A DNA stretch of 45,290 nt from Malonomonas rubra. GTDB lineage: Bacteria; Desulfobacterota; Desulfuromonadia; Desulfuromonadales; Geopsychrobacteraceae. Below the pieces are notes generated by a model. It saw only the letters and a list, made by a program, of their open reading frames with translations, did no database searches and was not told where the DNA came from. Shown here in pieces: positions 16,447 through 25,152 of this stretch (position 1 is the first letter of the stretch; each line of letters opens with the position of its first letter). The DNA lies in the NCBI RefSeq assembly GCF_003247215.1, contig NZ_QKAP01000037.1:1-45290 (forward strand). Reading direction: 5' to 3'. A program made the position numbers and the translations under genes.

Positions 16447-16826
16447 TGAAGCAGTTGCTGGCAGCGATTCTTATGCTGTTGCTTGCGAGCGGTGAGATGC
16501 TTGCCGACGATTGGGGGCCGTGGGAGATGCCGGCGCAATCAAAGAAACCGCAGGTAGCTAACCAAGGTCCTCTTCAGTTGGCAGTGAAATTTTTCCAGAG
16601 CCACCTCTCGCCCGTCGACGGGCCACGCTGCCCGATGTACCCGACCTGCTCGGCTTACGCGCTGCAGGCACTCCGCAAACACGGTCCGCTGTTTGGCACT
16701 TTCCAGACCGTCGACCGCCTTTACCGCGAAGGGGACGTCGAACACGAGCACACCCAACCGATTAACAAGTGGGGTTACGTCAGATTTCATGATCCGCTGC
16801 AGAACAACGATTTCTGGCTAAGATAG
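16446..16826 (+). CDS. exported YidD-like protein
   Basis: 126 aa. An N-terminal signal peptide (LLAAILMLLLASGEMLA) is followed by a YidD (membrane protein insertion efficiency factor) core: FFQSHLSPVDGPRCPMYPTCSAYALQALRKHG, with the typical CxxxPTCS cysteine pair. Canonical YidD is cytoplasmic, membrane-associated and shorter, and lies next to rnpA/yidC. This one is predicted to be exported and is coupled to rarA. Function is therefore uncertain: a membrane-insertion accessory or a diverged periplasmic relative. Confidence 0.75.
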   Translation: MKQLLAAILMLLLASGEMLADDWGPWEMPAQSKKPQVANQGPLQLAVKFFQSHLSPVDGPRCPMYPTCSAYALQALRKHGPLFGTFQTVDRLYREGDVEHEHTQPINKWGYVRFHDPLQNNDFWLR

Positions 16827-16908
16827 CTGTCAACCGTTCCCCCACAGACTGCTCCGGCGAAAAAAAGTCCCCCCCATACTCAGACCTCTCAAAGGGGATG
16901 AGCAAAGG

Positions 16909-17349
16909 TCAAGCCTTCCAGAAAATAAATTCGTCGGTCACAAACTGGCCATTGGTAGCAGCTTCAACTTCCAGCCGGTATTGCCCAGCCGGCAGGTTGC
17001 TAGTCGGAATTAAATAGCCCCCGACAAAAGGCCATGCTCTGGTCATGAGCTGCCTCCCGTTAGGCAAAACCAGCGTTGTAACTACCTGAGCATCCTTGAT
17101 GACTTTCCCCCGAGAATCGCAGACAAACAGCATCTGTTGGTTTGGCACATGCTGAGACTGTCTTCGGCTTAACTCCCCTAAATCCATCTCCAACAAAGTA
17201 ACCTGATAATCCTCACTCGACCTCACTTCCAGGCTTTCCTCTACATTGAGGTCGGTCGGATCTTCACTTGGAACGACCAAAGCATCAGCGGGGCAATAAA
17301 TCGAGGTGGCAAAAAGCAATGAACATAAGAGCTGAATAATTTTTTTCAT
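16909..17349 (-). CDS. small secreted protein, unknown function
   Basis: 146 aa. Signal peptide (IIQLLCSLLFATSIYCPADA). The C-terminal part (about residues 70-146) looks like a small Ig-like beta sandwich: MLFVCDSRGKVIKDAQVV, LPAGQYRLEVEAAT, ending FVTDEFIFWKA. GAGGATGTC precedes the ATG. I recognise no family. It is divergent from the two-component operon and has a PmrA-like box about 90 bp upstream of its start, so it is probably a target of that regulator. Export to the periplasm or surface is inferred from the signal peptide. Confidence 0.7.
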   Translation of the reverse strand: MKKIIQLLCSLLFATSIYCPADALVVPSEDPTDLNVEESLEVRSSEDYQVTLLEMDLGELSRRQSQHVPNQQMLFVCDSRGKVIKDAQVVTTLVLPNGRQLMTRAWPFVGGYLIPTSNLPAGQYRLEVEAATNGQFVTDEFIFWKA

Positions 17350-17681
17350 GACATCCTCTTCTCAGTTATGACTCATGTTTGTTGCCTTGAGCGACAACTC
17401 TGTGAATTTTATTGATGCAGTGAATTCTCTCCGAACATTCTTAACCTAACCTTAAGATGCTAAAATTTTCCGGCCAAAATTTAAGATAACGTTAAGTTTA
17501 CAGGCAGAAACTGTTCTCATACCAGCTTGCGGCTAATTTAGGCGAATCCCCAGCAAAGCGGTTGACTCTATCACCGCTAAAATTATGTGGAAGGTATCTG
17601 ACGCTGTTGAGAATAAAACAGCCGCCGGGAGAATCGGGGTTAAACATGATAGAATCAGCAGTAACAAAGAGGACGCAAACG
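17350..17681. promoter_or_regulatory. divergent regulatory region with two PmrA/QseB-like boxes
   Basis: Minus strand, 17456-17440: CTTAAG-GTTAG-GTTAAG. Plus strand, 17480-17496: TTTAAG-ATAAC-GTTAAG. Both are two hexamers with 5-nt spacing (11-bp period), matching the YTTAAK-N5-YTTAAK layout known for PmrA/QseB-type regulators. They point away from each other, one towards the secreted-protein gene and one towards the response-regulator gene. TAAAAT about 28 nt beyond the minus-strand box could be its -10. No gene is apparent here. Confidence 0.6.
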
Positions 17682-18344
17682 ATGAGAATTCTCCTGGTTG
17701 AAGATGACAGGATGATCGGTTCGGCCGTGCAACGAGGCTTGTCCATCGATGGTTATAGTGTCGATTGGGCCCAAAACGCCACCGATGCCGAACTGGCGCT
17801 CGGAACAACCAGCTATGACGCCGTCCTGCTTGACCTGGGACTGCCGGACAAGTCTGGGTTGGAGGTTCTCTCCGACCTGCGCCGCCAGGGCAGCCAGGCG
17901 ACCGTGATCATCCTGACGGCACGGGATGCCGTAGCGGACAGGATTTCCGGACTTGATGGCGGTGCGGACGACTATCTGGTTAAACCCTTTGATCTGGACG
18001 AGTTGAGCGCCCGCCTGCGGGCAGTACAGCGGCGCCGGTTGGGCCGCGCCGAGCCGCTGCTAGTGCAGGGTGAGTTGGAGTTGAACCCGGCCTCTCACTG
18101 CTGCCGCTGGAAAGGCCAGAGTATCCCGCTTTCAGCTAGGGAATTCAGTCTGTTGCAGACTTTGGCGGAACAGCCCACATTGGTTTTTTCACGATCCCAG
18201 CTGGAGGACTCGCTTTACAGTTGGGACGGAGAAATCGAAAGCAACGCCGTCGAAGTTTATATTCATAACCTGCGCAAAAAACTCTCCGCCGAGCTGATCA
18301 GAACGATCCGAGGCGTCGGCTATACCTTAGGTTCGGTGCAATGA
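17682..18344 (+). CDS. OmpR-family response regulator, QseB/PmrA-like
   Basis: 220 aa. Receiver domain about 1-115 with acidic pair E7-D8-D9, phospho-acceptor Asp51 (VLLDLGLPDKSG) and the DDYLVKPFD lysine. OmpR-type winged helix about 125-220, with IPLSAREFSLLQTLA and the C-terminal NAVEVYIHNLRKKL...IRTIRGVGYTL typical of the QseB/PmrA/TctD branch. Start chosen at MRILLVEDD, with GAGG 8 nt upstream; longer upstream extensions read through the regulatory region. It overlaps the kinase gene by 4 bp. It probably binds the two boxes upstream and controls itself and the facing secreted protein. Confidence 0.94.
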   Translation: MRILLVEDDRMIGSAVQRGLSIDGYSVDWAQNATDAELALGTTSYDAVLLDLGLPDKSGLEVLSDLRRQGSQATVIILTARDAVADRISGLDGGADDYLVKPFDLDELSARLRAVQRRRLGRAEPLLVQGELELNPASHCCRWKGQSIPLSAREFSLLQTLAEQPTLVFSRSQLEDSLYSWDGEIESNAVEVYIHNLRKKLSAELIRTIRGVGYTLGSVQ

Positions 18345-19660
18345 CCTCGATCCGTCGCCAACTGCTGCGCTGGCTGCTGATCGGTCAGCTGGTCGCCGTT
18401 ATTCTGTCTTCAGCGCTGACCTATTATTACGTTCGAGGTGAATTGGCCGGCCTGTTCGATGACCGACTCCGACAGCTCGCCTACAGCGTACCGATACTGG
18501 GAAGCTATCAGCTGCCGCCGATATCGAACAGCCTGAAAGACAGTGATGCCGATTTCGTCATTCAGGTTTGGCTAGCCGATGGGGAACAAATCTTATATCT
18601 CAACCGGAAAGAAGGTGCCCCGGTCAGAGCGACGGAAGGGTTCAGCACTCACTTTTCCGGAGGCATGCTGTGGCGAAGTTTCGGCCTGCAGCGCAATGAC
18701 CGCTTTGTACAGACCAGCCAACCCTATTCCGACCGGGTCGAGATGACCACAGAGGTTGCGTTGGGAGCGATCACCCCGGTGCTGTTACTAATAATTGTTC
18801 TTGGCGTGCTGGTGTGGATCAGTATCGGCCGCGGGCTTAAACCGTTACACAAGATAACGGAAGCGATTCATCAGCGGCAGCCGAACGCTCTCGAGCCATT
18901 GCCGGAAGCAAGTATACCGGTTGAAATCTTCCCCCTGATCCATGCTCTCAACCAGTTACTTGGCCGGCTGGATGAGGCCTTGGGGAAACAACGCAAGTTC
19001 ATTGCCGACGCGGCCCATGAACTGCGTACGCCATTGACGGCGATCCAATTACAGGCTCAACTGCTGGAGCGAACCCCCAATGGGCCAGAGCGGGAAAAGG
19101 TTCTCGACCAGATCAAGGCAGGGATCAAACGTGCTGGACGCCTGGTGCAGCAGCTTTTGACCCTAGCCCGCCTCGACCCAGAAGACCGGCAGCGCCCCTT
19201 TTCAGAAGTCAACCTGAGCGAGTTGAGCAAAAGCGTCATTCGCGATCTGACTCCGGCAGCGTTGCGCAAACGGATCGACCTCGGCTTCTGCGAAAAAAAG
19301 CCATTGAGCATCTGGGGCGATGCGGAAACCCTGCGGACCCTGTTGACCAACCTAATCGACAACGCGATCCGCTATACCCCGGCAAATGGGCAGGTCGATG
19401 TCAGCCTGATACATGCTGGAAACAGGGCCAAGATCGAAGTAAAAGATACCGGCCCCGGTATCCCCCCCGCGGAGCGGGATCGGGCCTTCTCCCGCTTCCA
19501 CCGGCTGTCGACCAACGGAGAATTTGGCAGCGGCCTGGGGCTGGCGATCGCCAAAGAGATCGTCGAACAGCATCAGGGGCAGATTGCTTTGGATACCGGC
19601 AATGATGAGCGAGGACTGCGTATTGTGATTGAGCTACCAACACGGGATCAGCAACGATGA
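18341..19660 (+). CDS. sensor histidine kinase, QseC/PmrB-like
   Basis: 439 aa. TM1 about residues 10-28, a periplasmic loop of about 110 residues beginning YYYVRGELAGLFDDRLRQL, TM2 near 148-168 (VLLLIIVLGVLVWISIG), then a HAMP-like linker. The HisKA motif is IADAAHELRTPLTAIQ. The ATPase part has N box LTNLIDNAIRYTP, G1 VKDTGPGIP and G2 FGSGLGLAIAKEI. Cognate of the regulator with which it overlaps; the TGA also overlaps the next gene's ATG (ATGA). Signal unknown. Confidence 0.94.
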   Translation: MTSIRRQLLRWLLIGQLVAVILSSALTYYYVRGELAGLFDDRLRQLAYSVPILGSYQLPPISNSLKDSDADFVIQVWLADGEQILYLNRKEGAPVRATEGFSTHFSGGMLWRSFGLQRNDRFVQTSQPYSDRVEMTTEVALGAITPVLLLIIVLGVLVWISIGRGLKPLHKITEAIHQRQPNALEPLPEASIPVEIFPLIHALNQLLGRLDEALGKQRKFIADAAHELRTPLTAIQLQAQLLERTPNGPEREKVLDQIKAGIKRAGRLVQQLLTLARLDPEDRQRPFSEVNLSELSKSVIRDLTPAALRKRIDLGFCEKKPLSIWGDAETLRTLLTNLIDNAIRYTPANGQVDVSLIHAGNRAKIEVKDTGPGIPPAERDRAFSRFHRLSTNGEFGSGLGLAIAKEIVEQHQGQIALDTGNDERGLRIVIELPTRDQQR

Positions 19661-21603
19661 ACTGGGCGCACCTATGGAGCGAAATTGTCGGCTGGGTCGG
19701 GTTGCACCCAATTGCCGCCTACCTGATGATCTTTCTGATTTCCCTGTCGGAGTCGTTGGCATTGGTCGGCCTTCTGGTACCGGGTACCGCCATGATGATC
19801 GGCATCGGCGCCCTCGCCGGTAGCGGTGCCTTGTCACTGTCGATCACGCTACTTGCGGCGATGGCTGGCGCGATCGCCGGCGACGGAATCAGCTACTGGC
19901 TAGGACGGCACTATCATCAGGAGATTAAAACTCTCTGGCCGTTTCGAACCCACCCCCAACTGATCTTTCGCGGGGAGGAGTTCTTTAACCGGCACGGGGG
20001 GAAAAGTATTTTTCTGGGCCGCTTTGTCGGGCCGGTACGACCGGTGATTCCCGTGATTGCCGGGATGCTCGACATGCCGGCGCGGCACTTTCTCGGTGTT
20101 AATGTCCTCTCCGCCGTCGGCTGGTCGTTCGCCTACCTGCTGCCGGGGGCGCTGCTCGGCGGCTCGCTCACGCTGGTCAACGCCGTCAGCGCCAGGCTCA
20201 GCCTGCTCCTTTTGCTACTGTTACTGCTTGGCTGGCTGACCTTCTGGCTCAGCAAAAAACTTTTCAACCTGCTTTCCCGGTTGGAACCCAAACGGGAGCA
20301 GCGGTTACTGCTCCTTTTTTCCCTTTTGTTTTTTCTGGCCGGGGGACTGTTTCTCGGGGTGCTGGAAGATGTCCTGACCCTCGACCCGCTGGTCCGGGCC
20401 GATCAGTCAATCTATCAGTTCCTCCAGTCGTTGCGGACTCCGTGGGGAAATCAGCTGCTGGTTGCCGTCACCGAACTGGGCGACAGCGTGATGAACCTGT
20501 TTATCCTTCTCGCTGTCCTGGCGGCGCTTCTGTTGCGCCGTCTTTTCCGTCCGGCAGCTTACTGGCTGCTCGCAGCCATCGGGGGTGGCGCGCTGGTCCA
20601 GATATTCAAGTGGCTGGTGCACAAACCCAGACCGATAGTGATCTATCAAGGGGTTTCCGGTTGGGGTTTCCCCAGCGGACATACCACCATGAGCGTAATC
20701 TTGTTCGGCTTCTTCGCCATTTTGCTACTGCGGGAGGCTCCCCAACGCTGGCGTTGGTTTCCTTTCGCGGTGGCAATCGGCAGCTCCCTGCTGATCGCTT
20801 TCTCGCGTCTTTACCTCGGCGCTCACTGGTTGTCCGACGTGCTCGGCGGACTCTCTTTGGGCTGGGCCTGGGTGGCGTTGCTCGGTATCTTTTACCTGCG
20901 GCAGGAAAATCGCCCGTTCCGCCCCCGATTGCTCCTCATCCCCTTGCTGCTGACGCTATTGCTCGCCGGTAGCTGGCACATTGGCCAGCGACACGAGCGC
21001 GACATGGCGCGTTACCAGCCCCGGCGTGAGCTACAGATCATCGGCTTTCAAAGTTGGCAAGATGGAGGCTGGCAGAAACTTCCAGCTTGGCGGATCGACC
21101 TAGCCGGAGAGCAGGAGCAGCCCCTGACCCTGCAATTTGCGGGTGATCCTCAGCAGTTGGCGATGTTTCTGCAAAAGCAGGGCTGGGAACGGGTTACCGC
21201 CATGCCCGCCAAAACCTTATTGAACGCGCTACTTCCTCAGCCAGATGTCCGACACCTTCCCCTGTTGCCACAATTGGCAGATGGGCAACGCGAACAGTTG
21301 CTGTTGGTACTAAATCAACGGATGCAAAGACTGATTCTGCGGCTCTGGCCAAGCGGCTTTCAATTGCAGGGAGGAACACCGTTGTGGCTCGGCAGCATAG
21401 AAACCCAGCAGGCAGTGGCAACCGCAGGATTGCTGACCCTGCCGCGCGGCCAAAAAGACTTCAACCGTGCACGAGGGCTGCTGCAGGATTCCCTCGCTGC
21501 TTGGTTCAACCTGCAAAGAGTAGTTCGTTTCCCAGAGCAGGATAGCCCTTACAATCATTGGGATGGTCAGATCCTACTGGTTTGGAATAGTGCGATTCAG
21601 TGA
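19657..21603 (+). CDS. DedA-PAP2 phosphatase-LssY fusion membrane protein
   Basis: 648-aa polytopic membrane protein with three modules. Residues about 1-190 are DedA/SNARE-associated (SLSESLALVGLLVPGTAMM, FFNRHGGKSIFLGRFVGPVRP), a family linked to lipid flipping. Residues about 230-420 are PAP2 phosphatase with all three motifs: KWLVHKPRP, PSGHTTMS and SRLYLGAHWLSD. The C-terminal 200 residues after the last TM match LssY_C-type sequence. It is the third gene of the two-component operon, overlapping by 4 bp. PAP2 with DedA suggests undecaprenyl-phosphate or lipid phosphate recycling, or lipid A-related modification. That fits a PmrAB/QseBC-like regulator, but the substrate is not shown. Confidence 0.9.
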   Translation: MNWAHLWSEIVGWVGLHPIAAYLMIFLISLSESLALVGLLVPGTAMMIGIGALAGSGALSLSITLLAAMAGAIAGDGISYWLGRHYHQEIKTLWPFRTHPQLIFRGEEFFNRHGGKSIFLGRFVGPVRPVIPVIAGMLDMPARHFLGVNVLSAVGWSFAYLLPGALLGGSLTLVNAVSARLSLLLLLLLLLGWLTFWLSKKLFNLLSRLEPKREQRLLLLFSLLFFLAGGLFLGVLEDVLTLDPLVRADQSIYQFLQSLRTPWGNQLLVAVTELGDSVMNLFILLAVLAALLLRRLFRPAAYWLLAAIGGGALVQIFKWLVHKPRPIVIYQGVSGWGFPSGHTTMSVILFGFFAILLLREAPQRWRWFPFAVAIGSSLLIAFSRLYLGAHWLSDVLGGLSLGWAWVALLGIFYLRQENRPFRPRLLLIPLLLTLLLAGSWHIGQRHERDMARYQPRRELQIIGFQSWQDGGWQKLPAWRIDLAGEQEQPLTLQFAGDPQQLAMFLQKQGWERVTAMPAKTLLNALLPQPDVRHLPLLPQLADGQREQLLLVLNQRMQRLILRLWPSGFQLQGGTPLWLGSIETQQAVATAGLLTLPRGQKDFNRARGLLQDSLAAWFNLQRVVRFPEQDSPYNHWDGQILLVWNSAIQ

Positions 21604-21678
21604 ACTCTTCTGTGGATATTATCTGTTACAGTCAGCTCTGCGGATATTAAACGTTCACATCAAACACAGGATGTCTCG

Positions 21679-22776
21679 CTAGAACATGAACCGCCGCATG
21701 CTGACATTCATCAGCAGCCCGATACCAACCATCGTCGTCACCATACTGGTACCACCGTAGGAGAAAAGCGGCAGCGGCACCCCGACCACCGGCAGCAGAC
21801 CGTTGACCATGCCAAGGTTGACGACGATGTGCCAGAAAATCATCGCCGTAACGCCGATAGCGAGAAACATCCCGAAGCGATCGGCGGCGTGGCGGGCAAT
21901 ATAGATCCCCCAAACAACCAGAAACAGGTACCCGAGCAGCAACAGGCTGCAGCCGACAAACCCCCATTCTTCGGCGAACACCGAAAATGCGAAATCCGTA
22001 TGTCGCTCCGGCAAAAAGGAAAGCTGCGATTGCGTTCCCTGTAAAAAACCTTTACCGAAAAAACCGCCACTGCCAACCGCAATTTTCGATTGAATGATAT
22101 GGTAGCCACTGCCAAGCGGGTCGGCTTCCGGATTAAGAAAGGTCTGGATACGCTCCCGCTGGTAATCGTGCAGTCCGAACCAGCCGAGAACAACCGCCAC
22201 TCCTCCAAGAATGAAGAGTCCTAGCAGAGTTTTATTCTGCACCCCGGCAAATAGCAACATCGACATGGAGATAAAAATCAGCATCAAAGCAGTGCCCAAA
22301 TCAGGCTGTTTCAAGATCAACCCGACCGGCAAAAGCAGCAACAGGGCAGGCCTCCAGAGATCAGCCATACTATATCCTTCCGGCAGCGCGGTGCGGCCGA
22401 AAGTTCTTGCCAACAGTAGGATCATAACGATTTTTATCACTTCACTCGGCTGCAGGTTGAAAAAGCCGAGATTCAACCAACGGGTTGCCCCCATCGAGGT
22501 TTTGCCTAACAAAAGAACAGACGACAGCATGCCGATGGTGATGATATAGGCAAGGATGGAAAAATGCTCCAAATGACGGTAATCGAAGCAGCAGATCAAA
22601 AGCACCAGTGCCAGACCGCCTCCAAGCCAGATCAGCTGCTTCATATAAATGGGAGTGGAGGCAAACTGCCAGTTGGCAGTTGCACTGTACAGGTTGAGAA
22701 TGCCGATACCGGCTAGTGAGCATACCGTCAACAACAGAATCCAGTCGAAATTAACCACCAATCTTCGGTCAAACAT
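21679..22776 (-). CDS. rodA: rod shape-determining peptidoglycan polymerase RodA
   Basis: 365-aa SEDS-family glycosyltransferase with about ten TM helices. Typical sequences: LYSATANWQFASTPIYMKQ near the N terminus, PSEVIKIVMILLLAR, LKQPDLGTALMLI, LPERHTDFAFSVFAEEWGFVG and the C-terminal PLPLFSYGGTSMVT. ATG at 22776 overlaps the mrdA stop (TGATG). Works with PBP2 and MreBCD in lateral wall synthesis. Last gene of the mre operon. Confidence 0.97.
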   Translation of the reverse strand: MFDRRLVVNFDWILLLTVCSLAGIGILNLYSATANWQFASTPIYMKQLIWLGGGLALVLLICCFDYRHLEHFSILAYIITIGMLSSVLLLGKTSMGATRWLNLGFFNLQPSEVIKIVMILLLARTFGRTALPEGYSMADLWRPALLLLLPVGLILKQPDLGTALMLIFISMSMLLFAGVQNKTLLGLFILGGVAVVLGWFGLHDYQRERIQTFLNPEADPLGSGYHIIQSKIAVGSGGFFGKGFLQGTQSQLSFLPERHTDFAFSVFAEEWGFVGCSLLLLGYLFLVVWGIYIARHAADRFGMFLAIGVTAMIFWHIVVNLGMVNGLLPVVGVPLPLFSYGGTSMVTTMVGIGLLMNVSMRRFMF

Positions 22777-24626
22777 CAATTGTTCTCCACCCGCTGCTGT
22801 TGCAGCGAAAAATACTTTTCCAGAATACTTCTCGCCACTGGCCCGGCAGCGCTACCACCATGCTGGCCATGTTCAACAACAACGGCTACTGCCACTTTAG
22901 GGTCATCCGCCGGGGCAAAAGCAATAAACAGGGCATGCGGACGGAACCGATAAGGGCTATCTCCCCCTTCATCCGACTCTTCTTCTTCATCCGTCTTCCG
23001 CCGCACCACCTGCGAGGTTCCGGTTTTGCCGGCAACAACCACCTGATCAAGCTGGGCAACCCGCCCGGTGCCCCGGGGCTCGTTGACCACCGCCACCATG
23101 CCACCTTTTATCGCTTGCCAGGCGGCTGCCGAGTAATCGACCTGACGCACGACCTCGACTTCTGGCTGCAGAAGAATATTCCCCTGCCAATCCTCGATCC
23201 GCTCAATCAGTTGTGGTGTCAAAACCTTGCCGCCATTGGCCATGGCAGCGGTCATCACCGCCAGCTGAATCGGCGTCGCAAGTACAAACCCCTGCCCGAT
23301 CGACGCATTGACCGTCTCCCCGGCATACCAGGGAAGATTAAAACGTGCCCGTTTCCACTCACGCGTTGGGATGACCCCTCTTTTTTCACCAGGCAGTGGA
23401 TATCCCACCGGCTCGCCGAGGCCAAATTCTTTCGCCGCAGCTGACAACTTATCAATCCCCAACTCCAATCCGACCTGATAAAACCAGACATCACAGCTTT
23501 CTCGAAGTGCTTTTTTCAGATCGGTTTTGCCATGTCCGGCTTTTTTCCAACAACGAAACCGCATCCCACCTATGACGAAATCCCCTTTGCAGTCTATTTC
23601 ACGGAATCGGCTGGCAACCCCCTCGCGCATGGCCGCTAAAGCGACTACCATTTTAAAGGTCGATCCGGGTGGATACTGGCCAGCGATCACCTTGTTCTGA
23701 AGCGGATGGCGGGAATCTTTGAGCAGCGAGGCCCATTCTTCACTGGCTATCCCGCGCGCGAAAAGGGCTGGATCGAAGGTCGGCCGACTGACCATCGCCA
23801 GAATGTCACCGGATTTTATATCCAAGGCGATAGCGGCACCCGACTGGTCGCCAAAAGCAACATCGGCAGCCCGCTGCAGTTCTCGATCCAAGGTCAGATA
23901 CACTTTATTGCCCGGCCGGGCGGCTTCGGTCTGCAACTGCCTAAGCAGCTTCCCTTTGACATCAACCTCAACCAGTCGTCGCCCCTTTTCACCGTGCAAG
24001 TAGGCTTCAAAGGTTTTTTCCAACGCGATTTTGCCGACGAAATCCCCAGCCTGATAACCTTCGTACTTTTCATCGACCAGTTCGTTCTCGGTAATTTCCC
24101 CCAGATAGCCAACCAGATGGGCAGCGGAGCCTTTTTCCAGGTAATCGCGAACTGGGCGGACCTCTGTCAGGACTCCGGGAAGTTCAACACCATGCTCCTG
24201 TACCCGTTCCATCACGTCCCGAGGGACATCAGTCGCCAGCGGCACGGGGCGATAGATCGGAAACCGCCGCCCATCTTTCCAGCGTTCTTCAAGAACTGGC
24301 AGTTCTATTTTCAGCAGTTCCGAAAGGTGCTGCAACAGCAACTGCTGATCCTCAACATCCTGGCGCATCACCGAAATCTGGAATGAGGGGCGATTGTCAA
24401 CCAGCAACTGCCCGTAGCGGTCGTAAATCGGACCACGTGGAGCATCAAGCGACAACACGCGGGTGCGATTGCGCACCGACCGCTCCTGATATTCTCCATA
24501 ACTGATCACCTGAAGGTACCAGAGCCGTAAACCAAGCAACAAGAACACAATCGCTGCAGCAGCGGAAAAGAACAGGAAGCGACGTTGTACAGACGGCAGT
24601 TCCGTCCATTTGGCATCAAATCCCAT
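22776..24626 (-). CDS. mrdA: penicillin-binding protein 2
   Basis: 616-aa monofunctional transpeptidase of the elongasome. One TM helix (about residues 18-40), pedestal region with LDAPRGPIYDRYGQLLVDN, then the transpeptidase domain. The active site is PPGSTFKMVVALAAM (SxxK), the second motif is SCD in RESCDVWFY, and the third is KTGT in VVAGKTGTSQ. Start chosen at MGFDAKW (24626), overlapping mreD by 11 bp; an upstream in-frame start is possible but lies further inside mreD. Partner of RodA. Confidence 0.96.
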   Translation of the reverse strand: MGFDAKWTELPSVQRRFLFFSAAAAIVFLLLGLRLWYLQVISYGEYQERSVRNRTRVLSLDAPRGPIYDRYGQLLVDNRPSFQISVMRQDVEDQQLLLQHLSELLKIELPVLEERWKDGRRFPIYRPVPLATDVPRDVMERVQEHGVELPGVLTEVRPVRDYLEKGSAAHLVGYLGEITENELVDEKYEGYQAGDFVGKIALEKTFEAYLHGEKGRRLVEVDVKGKLLRQLQTEAARPGNKVYLTLDRELQRAADVAFGDQSGAAIALDIKSGDILAMVSRPTFDPALFARGIASEEWASLLKDSRHPLQNKVIAGQYPPGSTFKMVVALAAMREGVASRFREIDCKGDFVIGGMRFRCWKKAGHGKTDLKKALRESCDVWFYQVGLELGIDKLSAAAKEFGLGEPVGYPLPGEKRGVIPTREWKRARFNLPWYAGETVNASIGQGFVLATPIQLAVMTAAMANGGKVLTPQLIERIEDWQGNILLQPEVEVVRQVDYSAAAWQAIKGGMVAVVNEPRGTGRVAQLDQVVVAGKTGTSQVVRRKTDEEEESDEGGDSPYRFRPHALFIAFAPADDPKVAVAVVVEHGQHGGSAAGPVARSILEKYFSLQQQRVENN

Positions 24627-25152
24627 GTCGTTTACTCTGATAACCCAATCTGGCCAGTCCGGCCCGATTGCCAAACAGGAACTGAATTTTCAAAACCAGA
24701 AACAACAACAGGCTGGCAGAGATCAGGTTCGCCAGCATCTGCTCAGCCAGCGACGGCAGCAGGATCTGCACCACCGGCCCGGCATCGGCAAAAATCGTCA
24801 GGCAGCAAACCAGCAGAAAATTTTGCACGAAGGTTCCGCCAATCATCAGCAAAACCAACAGCGGCGGGCTCTCAAGGTTCAGCTGCTCAGACAGCAAACG
24901 CACCAGCAGCAATATAGCCAGATAGACGAAGATATAGAGGCCGAGAGTGGTGCTGCTGAAACTGTCCTGCATCCCCCCAAGCAGTAAGGTCACCAGCACG
25001 GCACGAAGCATATTTTCGCTGAGTCCGAGGTAGATTACCAAAACCAGCAACAGATCAGGGCAAAAACCGGGGGGAAGAAAAAGCGGGAAGACGCTGGTGC
25101 GCAACAGAAGCGCTAACAGACCGAACAACAGGTATCCAACAAAACCTTTCAC
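24616..25152 (-). CDS. mreD: rod shape-determining protein MreD
   Basis: 178-aa membrane protein with five or six TM helices (GYLLFGLLALLLRTSVFPLF, LLLVLVIYLGLSE, LLGGMQDSFSSTTLGLYIFVY), normal length for MreD. The FCPDLLLVLVIY and GGMQDSF segments are typical. ATG overlaps the mreC stop (ATGA). Called by position and topology together. Confidence 0.9.
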   Translation of the reverse strand: MKGFVGYLLFGLLALLLRTSVFPLFLPPGFCPDLLLVLVIYLGLSENMLRAVLVTLLLGGMQDSFSSTTLGLYIFVYLAILLLVRLLSEQLNLESPPLLVLLMIGGTFVQNFLLVCCLTIFADAGPVVQILLPSLAEQMLANLISASLLLFLVLKIQFLFGNRAGLARLGYQSKRHGI

